Below, piece by piece: positions 1-7,121 of a stretch of 64,000 nucleotides of DNA (its first letter is position 1; the number at the start of each line of letters is the position of its first letter). Origin of the DNA: Rhizobium tibeticum (GTDB lineage Bacteria > Pseudomonadota > Alphaproteobacteria > Rhizobiales > Rhizobiaceae). The DNA is taken from NCBI RefSeq assembly GCF_900110205.1, contig NZ_FOCV01000017.1:1-64000 (forward strand), in the 5' to 3' direction. The translations under genes were made by a program, and so were the position numbers. The notes beneath the pieces were generated by a model. The model made no database searches. It was not told where the DNA came from and saw only the letters and a list, made by a program, of their open reading frames with translations.

Positions 1-46
1 CTCAGCATAAGCAGGAAGGCTCAAGCACAGGCTTGAGGATAAGCTT

Positions 47-436
47 ATGTCTAACGAGTTTCGACAGGTTGACCTGATGATCGGTGACGTCCGGCGGCGA
101 CGCTGGACAACGGAACGCAAACTGCAGATCATCGAGGAGAGCTATGCCCCGGGGGAGACTGTTTCCTCTGCGGCTCGGCGACATGGAGTTGCGCCAAATC
201 TTTTGTATCGCTGGCGCAGGCTCCTGAGCGAGGGAGGTGCGGTGGCCGTGGATTCCGACGAACCAGTGATCGGCAATTCCGAGGTGAAGAAGCTGGAAGA
301 TCGGGTGCGTGAGCTTGAGCGCATCCTCGGACGCAAGACGCTTGAGAACGAGATTCTCCGCGAAGCCCTTTCCAAAGCCCAGTCAAAAAAACCGATATCG
401 CGGCCGATCTTGTTACCGAAGGACGGTTCCCGATGA
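47..436 (+). CDS. IS3-family transposase OrfA (HTH protein)
   Basis: A 129-aa protein with an N-terminal helix-turn-helix of the IS3/IS911 type: a WTTERKLQII segment, then AARRHGVAPNLLYRWRR as the recognition part (residues about 20-60). A heptad-rich stretch with KKLEDRVRELERILGRK (about 80-110) should mediate oligomerisation. In this family OrfA binds the terminal repeats and is joined to OrfB by ribosomal frameshifting. Its stop overlaps the OrfB ATG (ATGA). A run of seven A bases at 385-391 lies near its end in the right phase for a -1 slip. Confidence 0.9.
   Translation: MSNEFRQVDLMIGDVRRRRWTTERKLQIIEESYAPGETVSSAARRHGVAPNLLYRWRRLLSEGGAVAVDSDEPVIGNSEVKKLEDRVRELERILGRKTLENEILREALSKAQSKKPISRPILLPKDGSR
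385..391 (+). other. Probable programmed -1 frameshift site (A7) in the IS element
   Basis: In the OrfA frame the codons read TCA AAA AAA CCG, so the slippery heptamer A AAA AAA is in canonical X XXY YYZ phase. The -1 frame is open from here through the OrfB ATG at 433 (reading T-D-I-A-A-D-L-V-T-E before it). A slip would therefore make the OrfAB fusion transposase typical of IS3 elements. The site is seen directly; its use is inferred. Confidence 0.65.
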
Positions 437-1260
437 AGACGGTGGCAGACGTCCTGGGCGTGTCGCGTTCCCATCTCGCTGAGCGTCTCAAGGGCAAGTC
501 CAAGCCTCGTGGACCATATCTCAAAGCAGACGATGCCGAGCTGCTGCCTGCCATTCGTAGGCTCGTGGATGCTCGGCCGACTTATGGCTATCGGCGGATC
601 GCTGCCCTTCTCAACAGGCAGCGGCGAGCCGCCGATCAGCCGGCCGTCAACCGCAAGCGGGTTCATCGCATCATGGCCAACCACGACATGATCCTTGAAA
701 AACACACGGCCGTACGCAAGGGTCGCCTCCATGACGGCAAGGTCATGGTGATGCGATCAAACCTTCGCTGGTGCTCGGACGGTCTTGAGTTCACCTGCTG
801 GAATGGCGAGGTGGTCCGTCTCGCTTTCATCATCGACGCGTTTGACCGGGAGATCATATCCTGGGCCGCCGTCGCCAATGCCGGGATATCCGGTTCTGAC
901 GTGCGAGACATGATGCTGGAGGCTGTCGAGAAGCGCTTCGGAGCAACCAGCGCTCCGCATGCTATCGAACATCTATCCGACAACGGCAGCGCCTACACTG
1001 CAAGGGATACCAGGCTATTTGCTCAAGCCCTCAATCTGATCCCATGCTTCACGCCGGTTGCGAGCCCACAGTCGAACGGCATGTCGGAGGCATTCGTCAA
1101 AACCCTGAAACGGGACTACATACGCATCTCACCCATTCCGGACGCAGATACAGCACTCCGGAAGATCGACGGATGGATCGAGGATTACAACGAAATCCAT
1201 CCACATTCAGCGCTGAAGATGGCTTCCCCAAGGGAGTTCATCAAAGCTTTATCTCAATAG
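433..1260 (+). CDS. IS3-family transposase OrfB (DDE integrase)
   Basis: A 275-aa protein with an N-terminal HTH_21-like segment (RPTYGYRRIAALLNR, about residues 48-62) and an rve integrase core. The catalytic triad candidates are the first Asp in CSDGLEF (about 115), Asp in LSDNGSAY (about 183) and Glu in NGMSEAFVKTLK (about 219). Length and motif order fit complete IS2-group OrfB proteins, so the catalytic part looks intact. It starts within the OrfA stop (ATGA) and may mostly be made as an OrfAB fusion. Confidence 0.9.
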   Translation: MKTVADVLGVSRSHLAERLKGKSKPRGPYLKADDAELLPAIRRLVDARPTYGYRRIAALLNRQRRAADQPAVNRKRVHRIMANHDMILEKHTAVRKGRLHDGKVMVMRSNLRWCSDGLEFTCWNGEVVRLAFIIDAFDREIISWAAVANAGISGSDVRDMMLEAVEKRFGATSAPHAIEHLSDNGSAYTARDTRLFAQALNLIPCFTPVASPQSNGMSEAFVKTLKRDYIRISPIPDADTALRKIDGWIEDYNEIHPHSALKMASPREFIKALSQ

Positions 1261-1261
1261 C

Positions 1262-1291
1262 TGACCTGTCCGGCAAAACGGGGGCACTCCA
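1262..1291. repeat. Right terminal inverted repeat of the IS3-family element
   Basis: Immediately after the OrfB stop the sequence has the composition of IS2-group right ends: TGACCTGTCCGG, an A-run and a G-run ending in CACTCC. The left partner lies outside the window, so the exact border and any target duplication cannot be fixed. Confidence 0.55.
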
Positions 1292-1404
1292 CTTACAGTT
1301 CGCGACCGAACGATTGTTTCGGCTTATCCCGCAGTCGTTGTGCTCATGCAGCAAGAGCTTTGCACCGAGCGTAAAGTTGTATATAGTAAAGATATAACTT
1401 TTGC

Positions 1405-1710
1405 GTGAAAAATTTTACTGGTAGAAGCGCCATGGAACTCTGGGATGTCCCTATCATCGTTGCCGGTAATGAAGGCGGCGTGGCGTATACGATTGGCGAT
1501 AGCCGAGCGGCCATAGACTTCTTGCTGATGCGCTGGCCTTGTGCGCTGAACCACAGCTACCAGACCGCGATTTATGTCTGTGGCCGGTCGATAGCCGACA
1601 GGAACGAAAATGCGGCGGCTCAGGAAGCCTTCATTGCCGCTCTGTCTGACGCGGATATTGCCTTCGACTTCATGCCCGCATCATCTCAAGTTGGACAGGC
1701 CAAGGCTTAG
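1405..1710 (+). CDS. DUF982 family protein
   Basis: A 101-aa protein (GTG start; an ATG at 1432 is the alternative and would give 92 aa). It shows the DUF982 layout: a W near the N-terminus, an A-x2-FLL-x2-WP motif (about residues 36-45), a conserved Cys (CGRS, about 59), and A-x-EAFIAALSDADI near the C-terminus. DUF982 proteins are small, function unknown, and multicopy in rhizobia, often on plasmids. It stands alone beside an IS end. Neither start has a strong ribosome binding site. Confidence 0.7.
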   Translation: MKNFTGRSAMELWDVPIIVAGNEGGVAYTIGDSRAAIDFLLMRWPCALNHSYQTAIYVCGRSIADRNENAAAQEAFIAALSDADIAFDFMPASSQVGQAKA

Positions 1711-2127
1711 CGCTGGATCGCACACCACTCCTGGGTGCCCGGCCATGCAAGGCCGCGACAGTGACTGGATGGGGCAACTGTATTTACCTCGGATCAGGCT
1801 CATCATGAAATCCTCGCCCTTAGCGTCGCGCCCGGGTTCAGTGCCGTTGTCGCGAGTTCTGCGCCGGAGCAGCTCGGCGCACATGTAAAGGCGGAGATCG
1901 CCAAGTGGACACCTGTCGTGCGCGGCGCCAAGATTGAACTCGAACAGGCGCTGCCAAATCTCTGACGAGTTGTCGTGCGGATGGAGGCAGCGAGACCGAT
2001 CGTCGCTCCATTGGCAAGCGCGAGCAGCGGAGCCTTTGACAGGCTGAACCTGAACGCTGCTTTCCAATCGCAGCGATGAGCTTCACCGGGCCGCTGGCGC
2101 CGGCTTCAAGTGCGGCATTGCCGTCTG
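1711..2127. other. Non-coding or decayed stretch after the DUF982 gene
   Basis: No intact gene is recognised. The only assignable content is the TctC-like tail at about 1765-1965, listed separately. The rest reads as degenerate sequence. Confidence 0.5.
1765..1965 (+). pseudogene. C-terminal remnant of a Bug/TctC-type tricarboxylate-binding protein
   Basis: This frame opens after a TGA at 1762 and reads through to a TGA at 1963-1965 without a plausible start. Its last third (PEQLGAHVKAEIAKW then TPVVRGAKIELEQ) resembles the C-terminal helix of Bug/TctC periplasmic binding proteins, which typically end with a P-E-x-hydrophobic segment, an EI-x-KW-x-PV motif and a short tail. Only about 65 residues remain of the usual roughly 320. 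Identification is by eye and moderate. Confidence 0.4.
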
Positions 2128-2259
2128 TCAAAACCCCATGGCTCTGGCGACAATCCAGGTCGGAACCCCGGCCGTCAAGGCTGATGCCAGCAATACCGAG
2201 ACGACCTTGATCACATAAGCCCGACGCCCGCGGGCATCATCATCCCATTCGTATCTCAT
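2128..2259 (-). CDS. Small single-span membrane protein, unknown function
   Basis: A 43-aa product starting MRYEWDDDARGRR, with an acidic then basic N-terminus and one hydrophobic span (about residues 17-38), then WIVARAMGF. The ATG at 2259 follows a purine-rich GAGGT about 7 bases upstream. A longer frame from 2322 exists but has no better start. No family was recognised. Confidence 0.35.
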   Translation of the reverse strand: MRYEWDDDARGRRAYVIKVVSVLLASALTAGVPTWIVARAMGF

Positions 2260-2478
2260 CGACCTAACCTCATGTCCCGTTTTGAAAATTGAACTACTGA
2301 CGTGAGGGACAAGTCGAGTCACAAATCTTCAACGTCATTAATAGAGGGTATTCCCGACGTTATTGGTCTAGGCGCAGACTCTCGACGACCGCATCGAAAA
2401 AAGTTGTTCGGCCGGTCGATCGCGGCCTTAAGTCTTGCGCGGTGACTGTCGGCGATCTGCGCACTGGCTGCGAACGAT

Positions 2479-2703
2479 TCACCCGTATCGTGGTGCGGTT
2501 CGCAGATAGCCGCTTTTGATGTGAAGTGCTTCGCGTGTTGAGGCCCCATAGACATCCGACAACCCTTGGGTGCGATCCAGGTCGGGGATCAAAGCACGGA
2601 TATCGTAGGTCAGATCGACATCTTCAGAAACACGATCGATCGCCTTGCGGCCGGAAGCCGGGGCAGCAACACCGAACAATTCAGCCGCAGTCACCTCGCG
2701 CAC
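2479..2703 (-). pseudogene. Remnant of an AbiEii/AbiGii-type nucleotidyltransferase toxin
   Basis: The 74-aa frame begins like AbiEii toxins and then jumps to the signature SEDVDLTYDIRALIPDL. In family members this follows the GG(T/S)LSK nucleotide-binding loop, but here that loop and the preceding EKDFW region are missing (an inferred internal deletion of about 50 residues). After the signature the sequence diverges and stops, while full toxins are about 270-330 aa. It is almost certainly inactive. Confidence 0.5.
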
Positions 2704-2902
2704 TTAGCAGTTTCGCAAGCCAATTGAGCATTGTCGGCGCCGCTCGGAGCAAGGTGGCAAGGTCTGCCTCTGATAGTTTCGCCTGCAATTGCCCGAGGGG
2801 CGCGTTCCACATTTTCAGGACCGAGCTATTCCAAAGCACAAAGGACGCCTCCCGCGGGCTGAGGAAATAACCGCTGCTTTGGAGGCGCGTGCTGACGTTC
2901 AA
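2681..2902 (-). pseudogene. Possible remnant of the cognate AbiEi-like/DUF6088 antitoxin
   Basis: A 73-aa frame ends LSEADLATLLRAAPTMLNWLAKLL and overlaps the start of the downstream toxin remnant by 23 bases, as is usual for these bicistronic modules. The tail pattern (Leu-rich helix, then P-x-x-x-x-W-L) resembles the end of DUF6088-type antitoxins. The N-terminal winged-helix part is absent. Similarity is weak and the call rests largely on position. Confidence 0.25.
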
Positions 2903-3349
2903 CGACCTGTTTGCCGAGGTTAAGCTGCCGGCTGGGACCCGACGTCAGATGGACGCCTGTGCTGCCTGGTGAAGAAGCGTGCGCATCATATCGTCTCCAA
3001 GGAAGCGATCGTGGCTGGAAGAGACCCATGTCGCGGCATCCCTGCAAGCACCGGTATAAGCAGCAAACAGAGTGATTCAATCCCTAGAGAGTCGAGTGAA
3101 GAAAACCCAGCGGTTTTGAATTGCAACCTGCAATACTCACGCAAAGGGTTACTTGGCCAGGGCAGAATTCTTTTACTCATATTATAATTATTAACCATCT
3201 TTCATTATCTGTTTATTCACGAGTGCTCTCTTCAGACAAGGCGAGACATGAGCTCAACGGCGCTCGGCCGGTATCCCCGGATAACGCTCATCGTTGCAGC
3301 ATCGCGCAATTCGTTGCTTGCGCGACTATTTGCGCTTGGAGGATTGCAA
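2903..3349. other. Intergenic region upstream of the chemoreceptor gene
   Basis: No convincing gene on either strand. An AT-rich patch at about 3170-3215 could hold the chemoreceptor promoter, but no clear -35/-10 pair stands out. Confidence 0.4.
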
Positions 3350-5281
3350 ATGACTTTCCGATTTGGCATCGGCCCCCGCCTTTATGCAGCTTTTGGCTTC
3401 CTGCTGCTGCTCATGATTGGGTTGACGCTCTTTTCCATTTCAAAGATGAACTTTGTCGACCACGATCTCATGCAGATCAACGAGGTCAACAGCGTCAAGC
3501 AGCGCTTCGCCATCAATTTCCGGGGTAGCGTTCATGATCGGGCCATTGCCATCCGCGATGTGGTTTTGCGCGATGAGCCTGCCGCGCGTCAGACCGCGAT
3601 CGATCTCATTGCAAAGCTTGCTGCGATTTATGCAGAAAACGAGCAGAAGATGAATGCGATGATCTCTGTCCCAGGCGCTGCGAGTGAGCCCGAGAAGGCG
3701 ATCATTGCGGAAATCGCCGACGTTCAGTCGAAAACCAATCCAGTTGTCGCGGACGTCATCGCGCGCCAGATGGCAAACGACCCGGTGCAAGCCAAGAAGA
3801 TGCTAATCGAGCAGGCAACGCCTCTCTTCGTCAACTGGCTCAAGGCCATCAACAAATTCATCGACTACCAGGAAAACTTGAACAAGTCTGTCGGCAGTGG
3901 CGTCAGCGGCGTCGTCGCAGGCTTCCAGACGTTGGCACTGGGCTCGTTGGGAGGCGCTGTGCTTATGGCTATTGCCGCTGCGTTCCTCGCGACCCGCTCG
4001 ATCACCTTGCCGATGGCCAAGCTGCAGATCGCCCTGCGGCGGATGGCAGAGGGCAACAACGAAAGCACCAGCGATATCGAGGCCCGCAGCGACGAAGTCG
4101 GCGATTTGGCGAAGGCCGTTGGCGCCGTGCGCCAAGCCGTGACCTCGCAGGCCGAGGCGCGCGCCGCAGCCGACGCTCGCCGGACTGCCGATGAGAACGC
4201 CCGGCTTGAAGCAACCGCGACGGAACGCGAGGCGCTATCGGCCCAGACGAACGATGCCGTTCGTCAGCTCGGCCAGGCGCTTGAGGAAATGGCCGCCGGC
4301 AATCTTGATATCCGTCTCGACAAGCCGTTTGCCGTATCTCTCGATACGCTGCGCATCAACTTCAACAACTCCGTAGAGAAGCTTCAATCTGCGTTGAAGA
4401 CGATCGGCGACAACGCTTTGTCGATCGATGCCGGGGCCCGCGAGATTAGCGAAGCTTCCAATGATCTGGCAAAGCGCACCGAACAGCAGGCGGCATCGAT
4501 TGAACAGACTGCCGCAGCGCTCGATGAAATTTCGACCACGGTCAATGACTCGACCCGCCGCGCGGAAGAGGCTGGCAACCTTGTTGCACGAACACGAACG
4601 AATGCCGAGCGTTCCGGCGAAGTCGTGAAGCGTGCGGTTGCCGCGATGAGCCAGATCGAAGGTTCCTCGAACGAGATCAACAATATCATCAGCGTCATCG
4701 ATGACATTGCATTCCAGACCAACCTGCTGGCCCTGAACGCCGGCGTCGAGGCTGCACGTGCCGGAGAGGCGGGCAAAGGCTTTGCAGTCGTCGCCCAGGA
4801 AGTTCGCGAACTGGCTCAACGCTCCGCCAATGCCGCCAAGGAAATCAAGCAACTGATCAGCAATTCCAGCGGTCAAGTGCGTTCCGGCGTGACCCTGGTC
4901 GGCGAGACCGGTACTGCCCTGACGGAGATCGTCAGCGAAGTGCAGGAAATCAACCGTCACGTGAGCTCAATCGTCGAGGCTGCGAAGGAACAGTCCACGG
5001 CGCTGAAAGAAATCAATGCCGCGGTGAATTCGCTCGATCAATCCACGCAGAAGAATGCGGCGATGGTCGAAGAGACATCCGCAGCCAGCCACAAGCTGGC
5101 TGATGAAGCGGGTTCGCTGACAAGCCAACTGTCAAAATTCCGCTTTCAGGGCTCTGCCGGGACGGCGCAACCTGCCTACGCACCGCGAGCGCCACAGAGA
5201 AACGCTCCAGCGGCAATGGTACGCAAGGTCGCGACAGCTTTTGCTGGCCGTGCGGTTGCTGAAGATTGGCGCGAATTCTAA
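3350..5281 (+). CDS. Methyl-accepting chemotaxis protein with C-terminal xWxxF pentapeptide
   Basis: The ATG at 3350 is preceded by TTGGAGGA at 6-7 bases, so it is preferred over the upstream in-frame start at 3248; the product is 643 aa. Order of parts: TM1 (about 11-30), a helical periplasmic sensor of four-helix-bundle type (31-188), TM2 (about 190-214), HAMP (about 215-268), a second HAMP-like linker with MAAGNLDIRL (about 305-325), then the coiled-coil signalling domain with the hairpin tip DIAFQTNLLALNAGVEAA (about 453-471). The protein ends in DWREF, matching the xWxxF tail that tethers CheR/CheB in other receptors. The ligand is unknown. No che genes lie nearby, so this is an orphan receptor feeding a distant CheA/CheW system. 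Confidence 0.93.
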   Translation: MTFRFGIGPRLYAAFGFLLLLMIGLTLFSISKMNFVDHDLMQINEVNSVKQRFAINFRGSVHDRAIAIRDVVLRDEPAARQTAIDLIAKLAAIYAENEQKMNAMISVPGAASEPEKAIIAEIADVQSKTNPVVADVIARQMANDPVQAKKMLIEQATPLFVNWLKAINKFIDYQENLNKSVGSGVSGVVAGFQTLALGSLGGAVLMAIAAAFLATRSITLPMAKLQIALRRMAEGNNESTSDIEARSDEVGDLAKAVGAVRQAVTSQAEARAAADARRTADENARLEATATEREALSAQTNDAVRQLGQALEEMAAGNLDIRLDKPFAVSLDTLRINFNNSVEKLQSALKTIGDNALSIDAGAREISEASNDLAKRTEQQAASIEQTAAALDEISTTVNDSTRRAEEAGNLVARTRTNAERSGEVVKRAVAAMSQIEGSSNEINNIISVIDDIAFQTNLLALNAGVEAARAGEAGKGFAVVAQEVRELAQRSANAAKEIKQLISNSSGQVRSGVTLVGETGTALTEIVSEVQEINRHVSSIVEAAKEQSTALKEINAAVNSLDQSTQKNAAMVEETSAASHKLADEAGSLTSQLSKFRFQGSAGTAQPAYAPRAPQRNAPAAMVRKVATAFAGRAVAEDWREF

Positions 5282-5316
5282 AATAACCGACACGACACAA
5301 AGCGCCGTGACCATCG

Positions 5317-5577
5317 ATGTTGCGGCACTTTTTCGTTCAGATGTTCGTCATTGCCATTGTGTTGGGCTCGGCTGCGAACGCGGCCGTCAGTTATTCCCCC
5401 GGGATCACAAACGATCTTCTTTTTGAGCGTTTCGTGTGGCAGGAACGCGACGAGGCGCCGGGTATCGACGTCGATTGCGAGCACGAGGCGCCGCGAGGAC
5501 GTGATCCTATGATCCATAAGCCTTACACGCATCAGAAGGCAGCTTTTTCCGTGGAAGGAGACGGATTTGGCGGATAA
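5317..5577 (+). CDS. Small putative exported protein, unknown function
   Basis: An 86-aa product with a good-looking Sec signal: MLRHFF, a hydrophobic core FVIAIVLGS and a cleavage-like AANA-AV at about residues 20-24. The mature part is short, polar and acidic, with no recognised motif. It begins 35 bases after the chemoreceptor stop and overlaps the next start by 11 bases, suggesting one transcript with both. No clear ribosome binding site was found, so the gene is tentative. Confidence 0.4.
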   Translation: MLRHFFVQMFVIAIVLGSAANAAVSYSPGITNDLLFERFVWQERDEAPGIDVDCEHEAPRGRDPMIHKPYTHQKAAFSVEGDGFGG

Positions 5578-5950
5578 TCGCACACCATTGCTTCGATCCT
5601 TGCCCTTCATCATCGCGTTGTCCGCGCCCGCACCGACCATGGCGTCGTGGAGCATCGAAAATGATCTCTCCACACCAGACAAGCACGGCCTCTTTGAAAT
5701 CCGTGAAGAGGCCAGGCGCTTCATCTCGAAGGAGAACGCCAAGGGGCTTCAGCAATGGGACGTATTGGAGCCCAACCTGAAGACATTCGTTCCTCGCTGC
5801 GCGGTCCCCCTCGAGGCACGGTGGACGCCGAAGAGTTTCGGCCTCTCACGACGCAGCGTGATGGTGATATGCACCGTCGCGCTTGCGAACGTTGCGATGG
5901 AAAACTGGTCTGTACACGTGCCTGTAAGGCGCAAGCAAAACGTCGACTGA
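5567..5950 (+). CDS. Conserved hypothetical protein, possibly exported
   Basis: A 127-aa product from a TTG start supported by GAAGGAGA 5 bases upstream, a strong ribosome binding site. The N-terminus (about residues 8-26) is hydrophobic and ends in MAS, signal-peptide-like. The body has a conserved-looking core: LEPNLKTFVPRCAVPLEARW, then PKSFGLSRRSVMVIC, then WSVHVPV near the end. The pattern recalls short uncharacterised rhizobial proteins, but I cannot name a family. A strong hairpin follows at 6000-6033. Confidence 0.5.
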   Translation: MADNRTPLLRSLPFIIALSAPAPTMASWSIENDLSTPDKHGLFEIREEARRFISKENAKGLQQWDVLEPNLKTFVPRCAVPLEARWTPKSFGLSRRSVMVICTVALANVAMENWSVHVPVRRKQNVD

Positions 5951-5999
5951 ATCATCGGCTTGGGTATCAGCCTATCTTCAAAATCTGAAACAGGTTTTT

Positions 6000-6033
6000 C
6001 GGCCAAGAAAAATTTCTGAATTTTTCTTGGCCG
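6000..6033. repeat. Perfect inverted repeat (15-bp stem, 4-base loop)
   Basis: CGGCCAAGAAAAATT and its exact reverse complement flank TCTG. It lies 50 bases after the preceding gene. The stem is strong but no T-run follows on either strand, so it could be a non-canonical terminator or mRNA stabiliser, a protein-binding site, or a mobile-element footprint. Confidence 0.6.
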
Positions 6034-6055
6034 CGTTGAAGGCGACAACAAGTTC

Positions 6056-6100
<45 letters not shown>

Positions 6101-6343
6101 GACCACGCGGGCTTCTGCTTGCCATACACCGTGATCGAGGTCTTTGGCTTGTGGTATAAATGAGGACCGACCCGCTCTAAATTTCTCTCTCTGAAGGCCT
6201 TGGCACCTGCATAGCCAGGACCAGCGCATCAGCGGGCATGGCCAGTCCAGTAGGTTGGCGTCCCGTAGCAGTGTCCCTTATCTTCCAAGATTGCGGGAGT
6301 AACCCCTGCTTGCCTTTGACGCTCCGCAAAAAACGGGAAGGTG

Positions 6344-6496
6344 ATGAGAATTCTGCTGATAGAGGACGAGAGGGAACTGGCGAACGCCTTAACGGTGGCG
6401 CTCAGCAAGCACGACATCATCACCGGCCGAAGCAGCCCAGCCGCTTACGACATGATGACGATCGGTTTGCTGCTGAAGCACGTGATGCGTTGCTAG
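6344..6496 (+). pseudogene. Truncated response-regulator receiver domain (OmpR-type N-terminus)
   Basis: The ATG at 6344, after GGGAAGG, opens a 50-aa frame beginning MRILLIEDERELANALTVAL, a textbook receiver beta-1/alpha-1 with the acidic pocket (Glu-Asp-Glu at 7-9). After about residue 34 the match stops and the frame ends at TAG 6494-6496, well before the phosphoacceptor Asp expected near residue 51. No DNA-binding domain or partner kinase is nearby. It reads as the stub left by a deletion. Confidence 0.6.
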
Positions 6497-6664
6497 ATCA
6501 GTCTGAACCTATCTCAGTAGGACCATCATTCATCTGATGAGGGAAGGGCGCCTCATCCTACCGAGCAGGCGCTTCTGTTTTGCGATCTGCGCGTCCCGAG
6601 TGAATGCCAACCCTGAACGAGACCTCCGCTTTTCGCATAGCGCATGCCTGCCCTGCAAATAAAA

Positions 6665-6679
6665 GCCTATGCATTAGGC
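6665..6679. promoter_or_regulatory. Dyad GCCTA-N5-TAGGC upstream of the small RNA
   Basis: A perfect 5-bp inverted repeat around TGCAT sits about 10 bases upstream of a CTATAT -10-like hexamer (6689-6694), where the -35 element would be. No good TTGACA is present, so the dyad may bind an activator or repressor. The role is inferred. Confidence 0.35.
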
Positions 6680-6699
6680 AAAACGGGTCTATATATAAA

Positions 6700-6864
6700 C
6701 TCATCGAAGCGATGCATCTCCTCCCGTGTCGCTTTGATTTGCAGGCGCTCTTATCCTCCTCCCAAGGTCGCCTGCGGGAACGGCAGCACTCCTCCTCCCA
6801 GCTGCTGTTCGGTCTTTCTCGAAAGCCTGCCGCACCTCCTCCCGCGGCAGGCTTTTTCGTTTTT
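6700..6864 (+). ncRNA. Small RNA candidate with four anti-Shine-Dalgarno loops (alpha-r14/'cuckoo'-like)
   Basis: Four consecutive stem-loops each present a CCTCCTCCC-type motif in the loop: 6717-6725 (a TCTCCTCCC variant), 6755-6763, 6791-6799 and 6835-6843. Stems: 6703-6712 with 6729-6738; GCAGGCG 6741-6747 with 6769-6775; CAGCA 6784-6788 with 6803-6807; and a 12-bp perfect stem 6822-6833 with 6844-6855 followed by a T-rich tail, a factor-independent terminator. Exposed CCUCCUCCC loops are the hallmark of alpha-proteobacterial alpha-r14 RNAs (NfeR1 of Sinorhizobium is one) and of 'cuckoo' RNAs, which pair with mRNA ribosome binding sites. A CTATAT -10 box at 6689-6694 suggests transcription starting near 6701. 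Described alpha-r14 RNAs usually have three hairpins, so four is an expansion. Confidence 0.75.
6822..6864 (+). terminator. Factor-independent terminator of the small RNA
   Basis: A 12-bp perfect stem (AAAGCCTGCCGC with GCGGCAGGCTTT), a 10-base loop carrying the fourth CCTCCTCCC, then TTCGTTTTT. It doubles as the last anti-SD hairpin. Confidence 0.85.
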
Positions 6865-7121
6865 GGAGCGAGTGGGATCACCTCCATGCCCTGCCGGGGA
6901 GGGTGATCGCCTCACCTGGTCTTTCGTGACGGGACGCGATTGGAAGATGCGAATGTCGGTGCCGCGGAGAACGACCTGCGTTTGATCGCCCTCATGCGGC
7001 GATGTTTCGCAATCAAGGAGAAGCTCACAGACTTGAAATCGTCGCTCGAGGAGACACAAAGCGCTCCAGCCGCTATCGCGAGGCAGTTGCTTGCTCACCC
7101 CCCCGAGTCTGAATATATCTC

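Larger units (their letters stand above)
1..1291 (+). mobile_element. IS3-family insertion sequence (IS2-like group), left end outside the window
   Basis: Two overlapping transposase frames (47-436 and 433-1260) have the OrfA/OrfB layout of IS3-family elements: a helix-turn-helix OrfA with a leucine-zipper-like tail, then a DDE integrase OrfB. The right terminal inverted repeat is visible just after OrfB (about 1262-1291) with the GTCCGG and CGGGGGCA blocks common in rhizobial elements of this group. The matching left repeat is not in the first 46 bases, so the element is clipped by the window. Both frames are intact, so it may still be active. Confidence 0.85.

Noticed and set aside
5278..5742. 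154-aa minus-strand frame opposite the two small plus-strand genes
   Set aside because: The composition is unlike a protein and the plus strand has a strong ribosome binding site for the 5567 gene.
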